The notes under the pieces are model-generated. The model was not told the DNA's origin, did no database searches, and saw only the letters and a list, made by a program, of their open reading frames with translations. Shown piece by piece: positions 1 through 12,262 of a DNA stretch of 64,000 bases (position 1 is its first letter; each line of letters opens with the position of its first letter). This stretch comes from Aquilaria yunnanensis. Lineage: Eukaryota > Streptophyta > Magnoliopsida > Malvales > Thymelaeaceae. The translations under genes and the position numbers were made by a program. The stretch lies in contig CM077594.1 in NCBI GenBank assembly GCA_039654915.1, positions 110,994,893 to 111,058,892 of the forward strand, in the 5' to 3' direction.

Positions 1-1176
1 AAACCCTCCATTTTTAGGTGTTGGCGCCGCGTCGCCAAAGGCAAAAAGAATTGGCGACGCGTCGCCGACGAACAAACGTTCTGTGACTGAAAAATGAATT
101 GGCGACGCGTCGCCAATTTTCGGGCCAATTGGCGCCGCGTCGCCAATTCTGCAGAAATGCAGAATTTGGCCGATTGCTGCTACGAACTTTGGCAACCAAA
201 TACATATAGCAAACATGCATCAAAAGTTACCAAATTTCATACACATGAAGTACATGTTGCAAGGAACAAAACCAACTATCAAAGCCAAACTATGATGCAT
301 TAGAAGCATCAAACCAACCCTTCGAATTTAGCTAGTCCATCATAATTCCCAAAACGTTTCTTCATACCATAACCAAAAATTACTCAACTTTCTCAATCCA
401 TTTTAATCCAAAAGCAATCCAACAACTTAAAAACACTTTCTCCCTTACCTTAACACCAAGAACAAGCAAGAATTCGAACCCTTCCTCTTCCAAACAAGCT
501 TCCAAAGTTCTACACAAAACCATACCAAAACAAAGCTCTAAAACATCAAAAACACCTCTTCCAACCAAAACCCAAGCTTCCAATCAACCAAATAACACGA
601 ATTCAATCAAGAACATGAATCATACCTCGTTCAAAAACAGGGGATGGAGAAAAACGCCTCTCCAAGCTTCAAAAACATGGATTCAAGCTTGAAAATGCAT
701 CCTCCAAGCTTAAACACCCTTAATTGCGCCTCTTGACACCAAGATCACTTGATTCCAAGTTCAATTTGAGAGAGAAATGAGTGAGGGAAGCTTAAGAACG
801 TGTTAATGGTAGCTTCTCCCCCTCTTTCCCTTCTTAAACCCTCACTTAGCAACCAAGATCACCAAGGTTTCAAGTTAAGTGCAATTAGGTCCCCCATCTT
901 TGTAACTTGACAATTCTTGATTAAATTCTTGTCTATTTGTTGAGTTTGAGTTAAGGTTAAAAGTTAAGTTCTAAAATTCATTTTAAAACACTCGGGACTC
1001 GTCCCGGCCACTCAGGGTGCAAAATTACCATTTTGCCCCTGAACTTAGTTCAGAGCTTTATTCTTGTCGGAACTTAGTGAACTTTGGCAAACTTCTTAAT
1101 TCTTGCTAGGCAAACTCAAATTAAACTTCTAAACTAAATTCTAAAATCCTTACCTCCCTCTAGAAGGGCCGTAACA
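1..1176 (-). repeat. 3' LTR of the Ty3/gypsy element, cut by the window edge
   Basis: Equivalent to 7337-8512 of the 5' LTR; the missing part should be about 1335 bp beyond the left edge. The LTR boundary at 1176 is clear because left and right copies diverge at the next base (TTCT here, CTAT at 8513). The final codons and stop of the polyprotein lie inside this LTR. Confidence 0.95.
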
Positions 1177-4100
1177 TTCTCCCCTCCTTCTGGAATTTGG
1201 TCCCCCAAATTCCGTTGCAACTCTGGAAAAACACCAGGATATCTTTTCAGCATATCCTGCTCTGTCTCCCAGGTAGCTTCCTCCTCACTATGGTTAGACC
1301 AAAGGATCTTAACCATCGGAATCCACTTAGTCCGCAGTTTCTTGACTTGCCTATCCAAAATCTGAACTGGTTTCTCTTCATAAGTCAAGTCCTCCTGAAT
1401 GGGTATCACTGAAGGATTTACTACCTGTCCGGGCTCAACTGTGCACTTCCTGAGTAAACTAACGTGAAACACGTTATGCACTTGAGAAAGGTTAGGCGGT
1501 AAAGCCAACCGATAAGCAACTTTCCCAACTTTCTCTAACACTTCATAAGGTCCAATGAACCTTGGAGCTAACTTGCCCCTCTGTCCAAAACGACTAACTC
1601 CTCTCATGGGCGACACTTTCAGAAGTACTTTGTCACCAACCTCAAAACTCAATTCTCTTCTCCTTCTGTTTGCATACTTAGTCTGTCTGTCATTAGCTGT
1701 CTTGATTCTCTGCTGAATCAACTTAATCTTAGCTGTAGTGTCAGCTATGATCTCAGGTCCAATAACCACTCTGTCTGTCGGATCTGCCCAACAATGAGGT
1801 GTCATACATCGTCTCCCATACAAAGCTTCATAGGGCGCCATTCCAATAACAGATTGATGACTGTTATTATAGGCAAACTCGATCAGTGGTAAGTGCTGAT
1901 CCCAATCACCTCTGAAATCAATGACACACATGCGTAGCATGTCCTCCAAAGTCTGAATCACCCTCTCTGACTGTCCGTCAGTCTGTGGATGAAAAGCAGT
2001 ACTAAGGCTAACTTTACTGCCCAATGCTTCCTGAAAAGCATTCCAAAACCGTGATGTAAATCGTGGATCTCTGTCTGATATGATCTGATCTGGTATCCCA
2101 TGGAGTCTCACAATCTCCCTGAGATATAACTGAGCCAACCTCTCCAATGTATAGGTGACTCTGATCGGTATAAAGTGTGCCGACTTCGTCAATCTGTCAA
2201 CCACTACCCAAATAGCATCATGTTGATTCCGGGTGGTCGGTAACCCCACTAGGAAATCCATAGTAACGGATCCCCACTTCCTCACTGGTAGAGATAAACT
2301 CTGAAGTGTGCCTGCTGGTTTCTGGTGTTCAGCTTTCACCACCTGACATGTCAAACACTTTGCCACATGTCCTCGTACATCTCTCTTCAGTCCTGGCCAC
2401 CAAAAATGTGTCTTCAGATCTTGATACATCTTACTAACACCAGGGTGAATACTCAATGTACTGCTATGTGCCTCCTGTAGGACTTGCTGCCTAAGTCCCT
2501 CAACATTCGACACATAGAGTCGATCACCATAATGCAGTATTCCATCTTTGTACTTGAACTCTTTCTTCAAAGCACCAGTCTTAGCTTCACCTGAAATCTT
2601 CTTCAACAATGGATCTTTCAACTGAGCTTCTCTGACTCTGGCTAACCAAGCCGTCTGAATCTCCAAAATGTAGACTAAGGATTTTTCTCGACTTTGCCAT
2701 AATTCATGCAAAGCTAAGAAACAATCCTTCAATGCTCCTTCTGAAGAATCTGTAGCCTGATCCTTGGACAAGATCACTCCTGTGTACTTCCGGCTCAAAG
2801 CATCTGCTACCACGTTCCCTTTACCCGCACAATACTCGATCGAACAATCATAGTCTTTAATGTACTCAATCCATCGCCGCTGTCTCATGTTCAGATCCTT
2901 CTGAGTAAACAAATACTTCAAACTCTTGTGATCAGTGAAGATTCTGAACGATCTTCCCATCAAATAATGTCTCCATAATTTCAGTGCAAAGATCACTGCT
3001 GCAAGCTCAAGATCATGAACAGGGTAGTTCAACTCATTAGGCCTCAGCTGTCTCGAACCATAAGCAATCACCTGACTGTCCTGATGTAGAACACAACCCA
3101 AACCTGAACCTGACGCATCAGTATAAACTGTAAAGGCTCTGTCCGGGTCTGGTAACACAAGTATGGGTGCACTGGTCAACTTTTCCTTCAGCTTCATGTA
3201 GGCTTCCTCACACTTCGGTGTCCACTCAAATTTCTGAGCTTTCCTGGTCAATGCTGTCAACGGCGTAGCTATCACAGAGAATTTCTCTATGAAGCGTCTG
3301 TAGTAACCTGCTAGACCCAAGAAACTCCTAACCTCTGTAACTGTAGTCGGTCTCTTCCAATCAACCACTGCTTGAACCTTTTCAGGATCAACTGACAAAC
3401 CTTGAGCACTAATAATATGCCCCAAAAACTGAATCCTCTCGGACCAAAACTCACACTTAGAAAATTTTGCATAGTACTGATTATCCTTCAGCACTTGCAA
3501 AACCGTTCTAAGGTGCTCCTCATGCTCTGCTGTAGACTGTGAATAGATCAGAATATCGTCGATGAAGACCTCAACAAACTGATCCAGAAATGGCTTAAAG
3601 ATCCGATTCATAGCTTCCATAAACACTGCTGGAGCATTAGTCACACCAAAAGGCATAACCGTATACTCATAATGCCCGTACCTTGTCCTGAAGGCAGTCT
3701 TCGGAATGTCTTCCTCCTTAACTCTGATCTGAAAATACCCAGACCGAAGATCAATCCTGGAAAACACTCTCGCTCCTTTGAGTCTGTCAAACAAATCATC
3801 AATTCTAGGAAGTGGATACTTATTCTTAACTGTCACTGCATTCAACTTCCTGTAATCGATGCACAACCTGAAAGTTCCATCCTTCTTCTTCACAAATAAC
3901 ACTGGAGCTCCCCACGGTGATACACTCGGTCTTATGAAACCTTTCCCTAGCAGTTCCTCCAACTGCTTCTTCAACTCATCCATCTCAGGAGCCGACATCC
4001 TATAAGGTGGTACTGAAATAGGCTCAACCCCTGGTTGCAGATGGATAGCAAACTCAGTATCCCTCCTAGGCGGTAACCCAGGTACCTCCACTGGAAACAC

Positions 4101-5876
4101 CTCAGGAAACTGATTAGCTACAGGAATGCTTCCCAATTCTTCCTCTATAGCTACTCCATTCAACGAGTAATACTCCTCTTCACCCACTACAGGGATGGTA
4201 TCTACAAGTCTAAGGTGTAAACTCTTAGCACTAGATGCCAACCCTCCTGTGCAAGTCACTCTAGCTCCATGAGCATCAATAATGTCAACTGAGTGATTCG
4301 CACAGTTAATTTGTGCCTTGTGCTTACTCAACCAATCCATTCCTAGCACCAGGTCATATGATTTCAACTCAATCACCCACAACTCACAACAAAAGTCATG
4401 ATCACCTAACTGCAAAGGATACCTAGTAACCACTTCATTGGTCACAATAAAACCTCTCCCTGCAGTCCTGATGAGTCTCAACTCACCCGCAATTTCACGC
4501 TGTAAACTATGCTTATCTACCAAGGCAGAAGATATCACTGAAAGAGTAGCTCCCGTATCAAAAAGCACTCTAACACTACTGCTCAGAAAAGTAAAATTAC
4601 CTCGTACAGCTGGCGGTTCTCTGGCCGCCTGGTTCGTCAAAGCGAAGACTCTTGGGTTCACTGCTGCAGCAACTACTCCAGGCCGGTTCCCAACGGCAAG
4701 CGGTACCGGAGGTAAAACCCGAGATGGACCTGTAACTGAACGAACTCTTGGGCAGTCCCTGGCCCAATGCCCTCTCTGACCACAGACATTACAAATATCT
4801 GTACCCAGAGTACATGGTCTTCCACCATGGAACCGTCTGCACCTAGGACACACACCTGTCCTCCTCTTCTTAGATGGATCCTGGTTCCCTACCATTGGTC
4901 GCTTTCCAGCACTTTTCCCCAAGTTAGATGGCCCAGCTTCCACCTTTTTCATAGGTGCTCTGGAATCCTCGAATTCCCTTTCCAATGCCAATGCCTTCTG
5001 AACCATCTGGCGATAACTCCTGATGTCAACTGTCGCCATATACCTCCTGAAAATAGGCTTCAGGCCCTGAGAAAACTTCTTGGCTTTCAGCTCCTCATTA
5101 CCCAACATATATGGAGCATACCGGATAAGTGAGTTGTATCGCTGCTCATACTCTCGTACTGACATCTCCCCCTGTGTCAGATTCTCAAACTGGATCCTCC
5201 TCTGATCCTGTGCAGCTTCACTAATATACTCCTGTCTAAACTTCTTTTCGAAGTCTGACCACTTGAGCACCTTTTTCTTGTGCTCTGGACGAGTGCCATT
5301 ACTCTCCCTCAATAACTCCATCACGTCGTCCCACCAAAGACTGGCTCTCCCTCTCAGAAAGAAAGGTACTAGAACCATCCTCTGCTCTGTCTCATAACCA
5401 CCACAAGTAAAGAGGCGGTTCATAACAGACAACCAATCCTCTGCTCTGTCAGGATCTCCCGTCCCATCAAAGCTAGGTGGATCAACTGTCTTAAACTTTT
5501 CCAGCAACCTCATCTGATGTGGAGTGTCTCCCCTCCTTGGAGCCTCCATCATCTCTGGTTCCTCAACCTCCTCAAGAACTTGATTTCTGGGTTCCTGAGC
5601 TCTAGGCACTTGCTGTTGTTCAGCATGCCTTTCCTGTTCCTGTTGTGGCTCAACTTCCTCCTGGACAACACCTCTGTCCCCATAATCTCTGAACATCTCT
5701 GTTACAAGAGTGCTCATGCCCTGTGCCACCTGAGACATAGTCTCAGTCAAACTCTGTAGCACTCTGGATATCTCATCCAACCTCGCCACAACTGGGTCAC
5801 TAGAACCTTCACCAGGTTCCCTAGTCCCCCTCGAAGTTCCAGACCTCGTATCAACCATAATAACCTGCAACCACAA
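1134..5876 (-). CDS. Gag-Pol polyprotein of a chromovirus, intact 1580 codons
   Basis: It supplies all functions for retrotransposition of this element. Visible domains by residue: Gag core about 125-300; two Cys clusters, CPRC (343-346) and the CCHC knuckle [14 protein letters not shown] (362-375); aspartic protease [10 protein letters not shown] (440-449); reverse transcriptase about 625-800 with FIDDILIYS (771-779) as the Y/F-x-DD box; RNase H with YTDAS (918-922); integrase with a C-x2-C zinc site (1174/1177) and catalytic D1207, D1268 and E1304, the last two separated by exactly 35 residues; C-terminal chromodomain-like segment about 1504-1550 with aromatic residues (ILDRQ...KILW...ATWE). 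There is no internal stop or frameshift. The first Met is at 5876, but the Met at residue 7 (5858, MVDTRSG) is a more typical start. The TAG stop lies 40 bp inside the 3' LTR. Confidence 0.96.
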   Translation of the reverse strand: MWLQVIMVDTRSGTSRGTREPGEGSSDPVVARLDEISRVLQSLTETMSQVAQGMSTLVTEMFRDYGDRGVVQEEVEPQQEQERHAEQQQVPRAQEPRNQVLEEVEEPEMMEAPRRGDTPHQMRLLEKFKTVDPPSFDGTGDPDRAEDWLSVMNRLFTCGGYETEQRMVLVPFFLRGRASLWWDDVMELLRESNGTRPEHKKKVLKWSDFEKKFRQEYISEAAQDQRRIQFENLTQGEMSVREYEQRYNSLIRYAPYMLGNEELKAKKFSQGLKPIFRRYMATVDIRSYRQMVQKALALEREFEDSRAPMKKVEAGPSNLGKSAGKRPMVGNQDPSKKRRTGVCPRCRRFHGGRPCTLGTDICNVCGQRGHWARDCPRVRSVTGPSRVLPPVPLAVGNRPGVVAAAVNPRVFALTNQAAREPPAVRGNFTFLSSSVRVLFDTGATLSVISSALVDKHSLQREIAGELRLIRTAGRGFIVTNEVVTRYPLQLGDHDFCCELWVIELKSYDLVLGMDWLSKHKAQINCANHSVDIIDAHGARVTCTGGLASSAKSLHLRLVDTIPVVGEEEYYSLNGVAIEEELGSIPVANQFPEVFPVEVPGLPPRRDTEFAIHLQPGVEPISVPPYRMSAPEMDELKKQLEELLGKGFIRPSVSPWGAPVLFVKKKDGTFRLCIDYRKLNAVTVKNKYPLPRIDDLFDRLKGARVFSRIDLRSGYFQIRVKEEDIPKTAFRTRYGHYEYTVMPFGVTNAPAVFMEAMNRIFKPFLDQFVEVFIDDILIYSQSTAEHEEHLRTVLQVLKDNQYYAKFSKCEFWSERIQFLGHIISAQGLSVDPEKVQAVVDWKRPTTVTEVRSFLGLAGYYRRFIEKFSVIATPLTALTRKAQKFEWTPKCEEAYMKLKEKLTSAPILVLPDPDRAFTVYTDASGSGLGCVLHQDSQVIAYGSRQLRPNELNYPVHDLELAAVIFALKLWRHYLMGRSFRIFTDHKSLKYLFTQKDLNMRQRRWIEYIKDYDCSIEYCAGKGNVVADALSRKYTGVILSKDQATDSSEGALKDCFLALHELWQSREKSLVYILEIQTAWLARVREAQLKDPLLKKISGEAKTGALKKEFKYKDGILHYGDRLYVSNVEGLRQQVLQEAHSSTLSIHPGVSKMYQDLKTHFWWPGLKRDVRGHVAKCLTCQVVKAEHQKPAGTLQSLSLPVRKWGSVTMDFLVGLPTTRNQHDAIWVVVDRLTKSAHFIPIRVTYTLERLAQLYLREIVRLHGIPDQIISDRDPRFTSRFWNAFQEALGSKVSLSTAFHPQTDGQSERVIQTLEDMLRMCVIDFRGDWDQHLPLIEFAYNNSHQSVIGMAPYEALYGRRCMTPHCWADPTDRVVIGPEIIADTTAKIKLIQQRIKTANDRQTKYANRRRRELSFEVGDKVLLKVSPMRGVSRFGQRGKLAPRFIGPYEVLEKVGKVAYRLALPPNLSQVHNVFHVSLLRKCTVEPGQVVNPSVIPIQEDLTYEEKPVQILDRQVKKLRTKWIPMVKILWSNHSEEEATWETEQDMLKRYPGVFPELQRNLGDQIPEGGENVTALLEGGKDFRI
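1177..1191 (-). other. Polypurine tract of the Ty3/gypsy element
   Basis: Minus-strand AGAAGGAGGGGAGAA directly abuts the 3' LTR (TGTTACGG). It is also coding: it lies in frame within the last part of the polyprotein. Confidence 0.88.
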
Positions 5877-5982
5877 CCAGACAACATTTCCCCAGATGTT
5901 GGTCAGTACTAACTTCCTAGCACTTGGACTTTACTACTAGATCTCAGTCTAAGCCTCCAATATCCATGAAATAAAACCCTTA

Positions 5983-5994
5983 GCTCTGATACCA
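5983..5994 (-). other. Primer-binding site, initiator tRNA-Met type
   Basis: Plus strand GCTCTGATACCA, so minus TGGTATCAGAGC, the classical plant PBS complementary to the tRNA-iMet 3' end. It sits 7 bp from the LTR end at 6002. The copia element at 24086-24097 has the same PBS. Confidence 0.92.
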
Positions 5995-6832
5995 AGAACA
6001 CTGACACGATCCCCGTGCCCCTGCCCGGGATACCCTGTGAGCGTTTGTCTCACGGTGGATTGTAATTGGCTAGCTGGTTATGTGTGTGGATTAAATCCAA
6101 TGCTACTAGTTGATTAACCTAGAAATGCAATATGTATGCACTTATGCTTTGACTTGGTTTATTAAAACCATAAAACATTTAATCATTTAGACATTTAGCC
6201 GGCTAAGTAAAATTCTATATAAATAAATACAAAATGCCAAAGCATAGCAAAATCAACCTTTGAGTGATTAACTACACATACACCGCTCGTGAAAGCATTT
6301 ATACATAAGTAACTAATGCTCTCACCCAGAGAACAATCCCCTGAGTCAAGGACTCTTTATAACATAAATACTGGAGGCAAAATAAAGTACTGTATCAAAA
6401 TACAAGACTTTGCTGAGATCTTTTACCCTAGCTCCCACTTTGGACTCCTGTCCCAGTGGCGAGTCTCACAAGTCCTGTGCCAAGTGCTACTAGGCTCTGC
6501 AGCCAAAGGAAGAAACAAGTTAGTACCACAGCCTGACCAACAGACCAATTAAACACTTAAGCAGGCTAGAAACTTAAAGTTTCTCAACTACCGTACCTTT
6601 ACAGACAAAAAGGTACTACCGTGATAATCCTCAGTGATTATCCGGTCCTGCTACTTCAGACTCTGCATAACAAACAGGGAGTGAGAATTCAACATTCTCA
6701 GTAAGGGTCTTCGATGTACCTGCAAGAAAAATTACTAGGACTCTGGCTGCGAGCTCACACAGCATGAGGGTACTAGTCATATATATATAAACTAGGTCGG
6801 TAGACCTCTCCTCAAGTAGTCCTCTGTATCAG

Positions 6833-6965
6833 GCCAAGTGCAATCACTTAGCAACCTGACACATATACAGGCCAAGCGCCATCACTTAGCAACCTGACAT
6901 ATAGGCCAAGCGCTATCACTTAGCAACCTATCATATGGCTCAAGGGCGAACCTTAGCAAGCCTCA
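6833..6965. repeat. Short tandem repeats inside the Ty3/gypsy 5' LTR
   Basis: Three to four imperfect copies of a unit built on AGGCCAAGCGC-ATCACTTAGCAACCTGACATAT, 35-40 bp each. They start about 45 bp from the putative TATA run, on its upstream (U3) side for minus-strand transcription. They could be promoter or enhancer repeats; function is inference. Confidence 0.7.
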
Positions 6966-7356
6966 TTCAAACATAGAACCTCTCACCTAATTGTTATGCA
7001 GGGGAATTTATGATGGGACTTGTAGACTAGGCCGCAGGGCCTCTTTGATGTAAACTAGATGAACAAGGTTTCGCCTCGTGGCCTCGTGGCTCCGGCACGG
7101 CTAGGCCGACGAGGGTTCTAAACCTCTCACCTGAGCTATTGATAGCTAATTAAGTTCAATTGCAACATTTGTTTCCTTACTTGTTGCCTAAGCAACTTAC
7201 TTACCTCAAACAGTTCAAGAAAACTCATACTTCCGGTGGGACTTTCAGAAGTCTCGGAGTACCATCGGGATCCTCGGACCCTTAGGCACGTTCCGAACCT
7301 TCCGTAGTCTCGGTCGGGTCAACGCAGCAAAAAGTCAAACCCTCCATTTTTAGGTG

Positions 7357-7482
7357 TTGGCGCCGCGTCGCCAAAGGCAAAAAGAATTGGCGACGCGTCG
7401 CCGACGAACAAACGTTCTGTGACTGAAAAATGAATTGGCGACGCGTCGCCAATTTTCGGGCCAATTGGCGCCGCGTCGCCAA
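7357..7482. repeat. Four CpG-rich 18-bp palindromic motifs in the LTR (second set at 21-146)
   Basis: TTGGCGMCGCGTCGCCAA-type motifs at 7357, 7387, 7435 and 7465; the same set lies in the left LTR at 21, 51, 99 and 129. The copy at 7435-7452 (99-116) is a perfect 18-bp palindrome around the ACGCGT core. Spacings are 30, 48 and 30 bp. They stand out against AT-rich surroundings and lie in the U3 part of the LTR. Confidence 0.85.
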
Positions 7483-8512
7483 TTCTGCAGAAATGCAGAA
7501 TTTGGCCGATTGCTGCTACGAACTTTGGCAACCAAATACATATAGCAAACATGCATCAAAAGTTACCAAATTTCATACACATGAAGTACATGTTGCAAGG
7601 AACAAAACCAACTATCAAAGCCAAACTATGATGCATTAGAAGCATCAAACCAACCCTTCGAATTTAGCTAGTCCATCATAATTCCCAAAACGTTTCTTCA
7701 TACCATAACCAAAAATTACTCAACTTTCTCAATCCATTTTAATCCAAAAGCAATCCAACAACTTAAAAACACTTTCTCCCTTACCTTAACACCAAGAACA
7801 AGCAAGAATTCGAACCCTTCCTCTTCCAAACAAGCTTCCAAAGTTCTACACAAAACCATACCAAAACAAAGCTCTAAAACATCAAAAACACCTCTTCCAA
7901 CCAAAACCCAAGCTTCCAATCAACCAAATAACACGAATTCAATCAAGAACATGAATCATACCTCGTTCAAAAACAGGGGATGGAGAAAAACGCCTCTCCA
8001 AGCTTCAAAAACATGGATTCAAGCTTGAAAATGCATCCTCCAAGCTTAAACACCCTTAATTGCGCCTCTTGACACCAAGATCACTTGATTCCAAGTTCAA
8101 TTTGAGAGAGAAATGAGTGAGGGAAGCTTAAGAACGTGTTAATGGTAGCTTCTCCCCCTCTTTCCCTTCTTAAACCCTCACTTAGCAACCAAGATCACCA
8201 AGGTTTCAAGTTAAGTGCAATTAGGTCCCCCATCTTTGTAACTTGACAATTCTTGATTAAATTCTTGTCTATTTGTTGAGTTTGAGTTAAGGTTAAAAGT
8301 TAAGTTCTAAAATTCATTTTAAAACACTCGGGACTCGTCCCGGCCACTCAGGGTGCAAAATTACCATTTTGCCCCTGAACTTAGTTCAGAGCTTTATTCT
8401 TGTCGGAACTTAGTGAACTTTGGCAAACTTCTTAATTCTTGCTAGGCAAACTCAAATTAAACTTCTAAACTAAATTCTAAAATCCTTACCTCCCTCTAGA
8501 AGGGCCGTAACA

Positions 8513-9740
8513 CTATATAAGTGATCTATGTAAATCTTACTAGAAATAAATCTGTTCACATATAAAAGTAATAAAACAAATCTGTTCACATATAGCAGTA
8601 ATAAAACAAACACGCAATAATTATATTAATATAAAAAATTATAAAGTTCATCAAATTTTCTAGAAGTTTGCAAAACACTCCCACTGATATTAGTGGAAAA
8701 TACAATATGAATATCTAATTATTTAAATTTAATTATTAAAGATAATTTTTTTATTTAATTTTTTATTTGTCCCATCATAGTCTAATTATTAACAATATAA
8801 TATTTAGTTCCAATTATTTGCCTCCAATTTTGAATAGAGTTTATGGAGTCAAATATTAACTTTGATTCATTTTATTTTTCTCCAATGTATATTAATTAGT
8901 GAAATTTCAAAGATAAGATTGGAGACAAATGTGTTATTGCCCCATTATATTTGTCTAAAAAGCTAGTTCCTCATATGGTGAATTCAAAATAAAATAAAAA
9001 AAAAGTAAAATGAGAAATGTTGAAAACCAATTTAATTTGAAAATACAAGGTAAAACAACATTGCTGATCCTAAAAAATGAATTATTAGTAATTATTTTTT
9101 ATATATAGAGATTATTCACTCAACTTGAATAATATCGATTGAAACTTTCTATTTAAAAAGGTTGAAAAATAATTTTTAACTGTTTTTGAAAAATCTTGGT
9201 AGTATCTCTTGATTTTTATTTTTCTTAGTTAGCTACAAAAAAATTATTTTCTAAAAACATTATCCAAGTGATTATTAATTAGATATTTAAATGATATAGT
9301 TCTAGAAAAAAAAAATTAATTGAAGTGGCTAGATGCATTAATGCGTTGACCTTCCTCTTTTCTCATTCAATTTCCATCGATTCACGGAAGGATAAGTGGG
9401 GTGAATTTGAGTGAGTCTGAATGGGTCGAGGCGAGCAAGTCAATTGATTTTGGGTACAAGGTCCGGGAAGGAAGCAGTGGAGCAAGAAGGCAGGGTTAGA
9501 TATGGAGGCGGGGAGGTGGCAAAGGTAGATGGGGTCAAAGTGGTGGTAGCAAAGAATATAAGTAAAAGATGAGAAGATGAAGGATGTTCTTAGAAAACTG
9601 TAGATTTCAAAAGTTTTTGGTATAATTGTAAATCAAATTAAATTTAAGATAATTAGCTATAATTTTAACTGATGACATTAAAAAGGTAAAAAGTTAAGTA
9701 AGTGTCCAAGTGTTATATCACCTCGGAAAATTGACCGTGG
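8513..9740. other. AT-rich intergenic stretch, no gene seen
   Basis: No convincing coding sequence. A direct repeat lies at about 8548-8612 (AAATCTGTTCACATATA...AGTAATAAAACAAA twice). Bases 9380-9560 are locally G-rich without a supportable frame. Confidence 0.6.
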
Positions 9741-10347
9741 TTTTTTCAGGTTTGACCCAACTCCGATTTCAGTTCTCTGCTTACTCCTTCAATTTCCAAA
9801 TTCAATGAAGTACCCCCCCAAAAAGAAAAAATCCAAATTCATGTCAGTAACTTTTGCGATTTAAATGATTCGTTGGAATTTGTTGACGATTCGCTGTTTG
9901 GAACAGAAAAATCAGCTTTTCGATTATAATGACGGTTTCAAGATAGTTTATGATTTGATTCATAACGCTAGCATTGGGTTCTTGCTAAAGTTTGAACTTG
10001 GGGTTCATAGTAAACTATTTGGTCTAGTGATTCTCTAATGTATCCTATGTTTGGTAACAAAGGACTCGAGATATATTTTATAAAGTATAAATGAGTTCTG
10101 GTTTTGATGGGAGAAATTTTCAAATTTCATTTGGCTACTGTTGGTACTTGAGAGGAGGGAGGGGGTGAGCGTTGTTGAACTTTCTCTTTAGAAAGATATG
10201 GTTTTCTTCCCTGAGGGTTTCAATTTGTTTAGGGTTCATCAGGGACTAAACTTAGCTCATAGGAATATGGTCTTGTGGTGCCTGGTTGGATTGAGTTTGT
10301 TTTGATTTGTTTTCTTGACTTATAACATTTCTTGTGCGATACAGAGA

Positions 10348-10559
10348 ATGGGTTTGTGGGCATTGCTGGAAGGCCTTTTGCTTCGTACAAAATCATTGGC
10401 TATACTGAATGAGGATAGGTTTGTTGCTTCTCGGGGTTGGAGCTTCTCAGAATTTTCAGCTGGCCGGACAAATTAAGTCACTTAGAGGGCAGAGTATGGG
10501 AGTTCGTTTTATACTGCTCAATGCCACGTGCATAATCGCAAGGTTGGTTTTCAGGGTGA
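10348..10559 (+). pseudogene. YOS1 / IER3IP1-like protein, broken copy
   Basis: From ATG 10348 the frame reads MGLWALLEGLLL...LAILNEDRF and then a GWSFSEFSAGRT segment. This is the start of the small (about 76 aa) two-transmembrane YOS1-like proteins that act in ER-to-Golgi vesicle transport. A 4-base insertion makes TAA at 10474. In the next frame the sequence continues KSLRGQ, lacks about 8 codons expected before the second membrane helix, and then reads RFILLNATCIIARLV. An extra T near 10550 removes the family's LVSG-stop ending, which would lie at 10557-10559. The bases before the ATG (TGCGATACAG-AGA) look like a 3' splice site, suggesting an original gene copy with a leader intron rather than a processed copy. 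The family call rests on remembered motifs. Confidence 0.72.
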
Positions 10560-12262
10560 CTCTGCAAGGGAAAGGCATGATTTAAGTTCTTACTTGCTTA
10601 CCCAAGATCCTGTGCAAGAATATAGTAGTATTTGATCAATCTTAAGCTAACTGGACTGGTTGCCCTCTACTTGAAATCATGAACCAGGCTGCCTATGCTC
10701 ATGTTATGTAGACATTTTCTAGGGTCAGGTTTGCCTCTAGGTAGTTTTCTATACCAAACCGGATTTGCTTCTGCATTTATAATGTCAATATTGGTTGGGA
10801 GGTGATGTGACATCTATTTATTAATTCCTAGTTGCTATTGAAAGGTGTGGAATAAGTAGAGTGCACAAGCATGTGGACTGATTTACTGTAGTTTATGGAT
10901 AAATGGAAAGAAAACTGCTTTTAAATGTTACCTGAACATAATAATCAGCTCAAAAATCAATGAGATAGATACTCAAATATTTCTTCTTAGAACGTATTGA
11001 TTTGACCATACCCAGCCTCTGAAGCTGGTTTGATGAGAAAAGGCATGTCCTAGAGTCAGTTGAACTGAAAATATTGTGCGCAGAACTTTCTAAAATTGCA
11101 GAATCATCTACACTATCAAAGCAATAAGGACTGGATTAGTCCAGTTATTTGTTACTGCTGCATTTATAAATTGTAACTGTGATTAGCGCTAAGCTCAATT
11201 CTTGTTCCATGGAAATTAGTTCTCTTCTTAACCTACTATGTTATTGACTTTAGCTATGAAAGTAAAGGCTTGAACTTCTAACCCTCTTGGAGTGACAGAA
11301 ACAAATACACTTGAGGTACTGAAAACATAAATTGATCTATCAGGGCTGTGTGACAGCATTCATTGACTGGGTTTCCAACCTTCTTTTTTTAACGAAATAA
11401 TTTTATAATTTTTGAGGAAAAGAGATTTTGCGGTTTCTTTATAGCAAGCTCAATGCAGTGAACCATTTGTTTGTATCTCCTTGCACTGTATAGCTTCTTA
11501 ACACATGAATAATTCTCATGTTGCATGCAGAAATTGGCTAAACGTCCTCTGGTTCTCTTTGCTTAGTAGTTATTTCGAAAATCGGATCTTGCATACCAAC
11601 TTTTAGCAACTGCTTCCAACTTTCCTATGGAACTCACAAAGCTTTTTGCCTCCAAAGAGGCTTCGGAAGTTGTTACTAAGATAAGACTTGTATAAATTTT
11701 GAGTGATTGTGTAAAAGGAGGTATTTTGGCTGAGAGATTATACTTGTTTCATTAGTTTAAGTTTCAGTGAAAGGAAAGCAAGAAGCGAATACCCTTCTAC
11801 GTCATCTCAGCCCCCTCCCATCATGAAGATCTCTTTCGATTATCAAGTAAGATGCTCACTACTGGTCAGCTTGTTGTCATGCACCTGCACCATTTTGCTT
11901 GCCGATCTTTGATCAAGAGGATCTAACTTTCACTTGCAGTGGTGAGCTTGGACAATTTCTTCTTGCTGTTACTGAACAAATATTGAGAGCTGTAATAAGT
12001 GATAGATTCTGTAAATTAAAGAAGAGGAAAACAATATATATAGGACAGGGATATATATATATATAATGCGTTTACAAGATATGATTGTGACCAATACAAC
12101 TACAGTAATATATGATACACGATCAGAGAAATTAGGTTTTTTTTTTTTTTTTTGATACTATCAGAAGAATTAGGTTAAGGATACACAATCTATACTAGAC
12201 TGTTACTAATAACTCATGCAATTATCTTTTATGAAGTTCTTTTCTCTTTCTCCACGTTTGAT
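10560..12262. other. Non-coding stretch between the YOS1-like pseudogene and the COL gene
   Basis: No supportable frame. The right end (about 12000-12262) is probably the 3' UTR and downstream flank of the minus-strand COL gene; it includes TA repeats (12051-12064) and a poly-T run (12139-12153). Confidence 0.5.

Larger units (their letters stand above)
1..8512 (-). mobile_element. Ty3/gypsy chromovirus (Tekay/Del-like), nearly complete, very young
   Basis: The element reads on the minus strand. The right-hand (5') LTR is complete, then come a tRNA-Met-type primer-binding site, one long Gag-Pol frame, a polypurine tract and the left-hand (3') LTR, which leaves the window at base 1. Bases 1-1176 match 7337-8512 with a constant offset of 7336, and I found no difference by eye. 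LTR ends are TG...CA. The domain order (Gag, CCHC, protease, RT, RNase H, integrase, chromodomain-like tail) is that of plant chromoviruses. LTRs of about 2.5 kb fit the Tekay/Del lineage rather than Reina or CRM; the lineage is inference. The right-hand target duplication would be CTATA (8513-8517) but the left flank is outside the window. Confidence 0.95.
6002..8512 (-). repeat. 5' LTR of the Ty3/gypsy element (2511 bp)
   Basis: On the plus strand it begins TGACACGATCCCC at 6002 and ends GGCCGTAACA at 8512, so the minus-strand LTR runs TGTTACGG...GTGTCA. The inner boundary is set by the adjacent primer-binding site and the outer one by the end of identity with the left LTR. On the minus strand a TATATATA run (6779-6790) lies about 780 bp before the LTR end and could be the promoter TATA box; the U3/R boundary is not otherwise visible. 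Confidence 0.93.

Noticed and set aside
380..583. 67-codon minus-strand frame, repeated at 7716-7919
   Set aside because: Lies wholly in the LTR and repeats only because the LTR does; no protein features.
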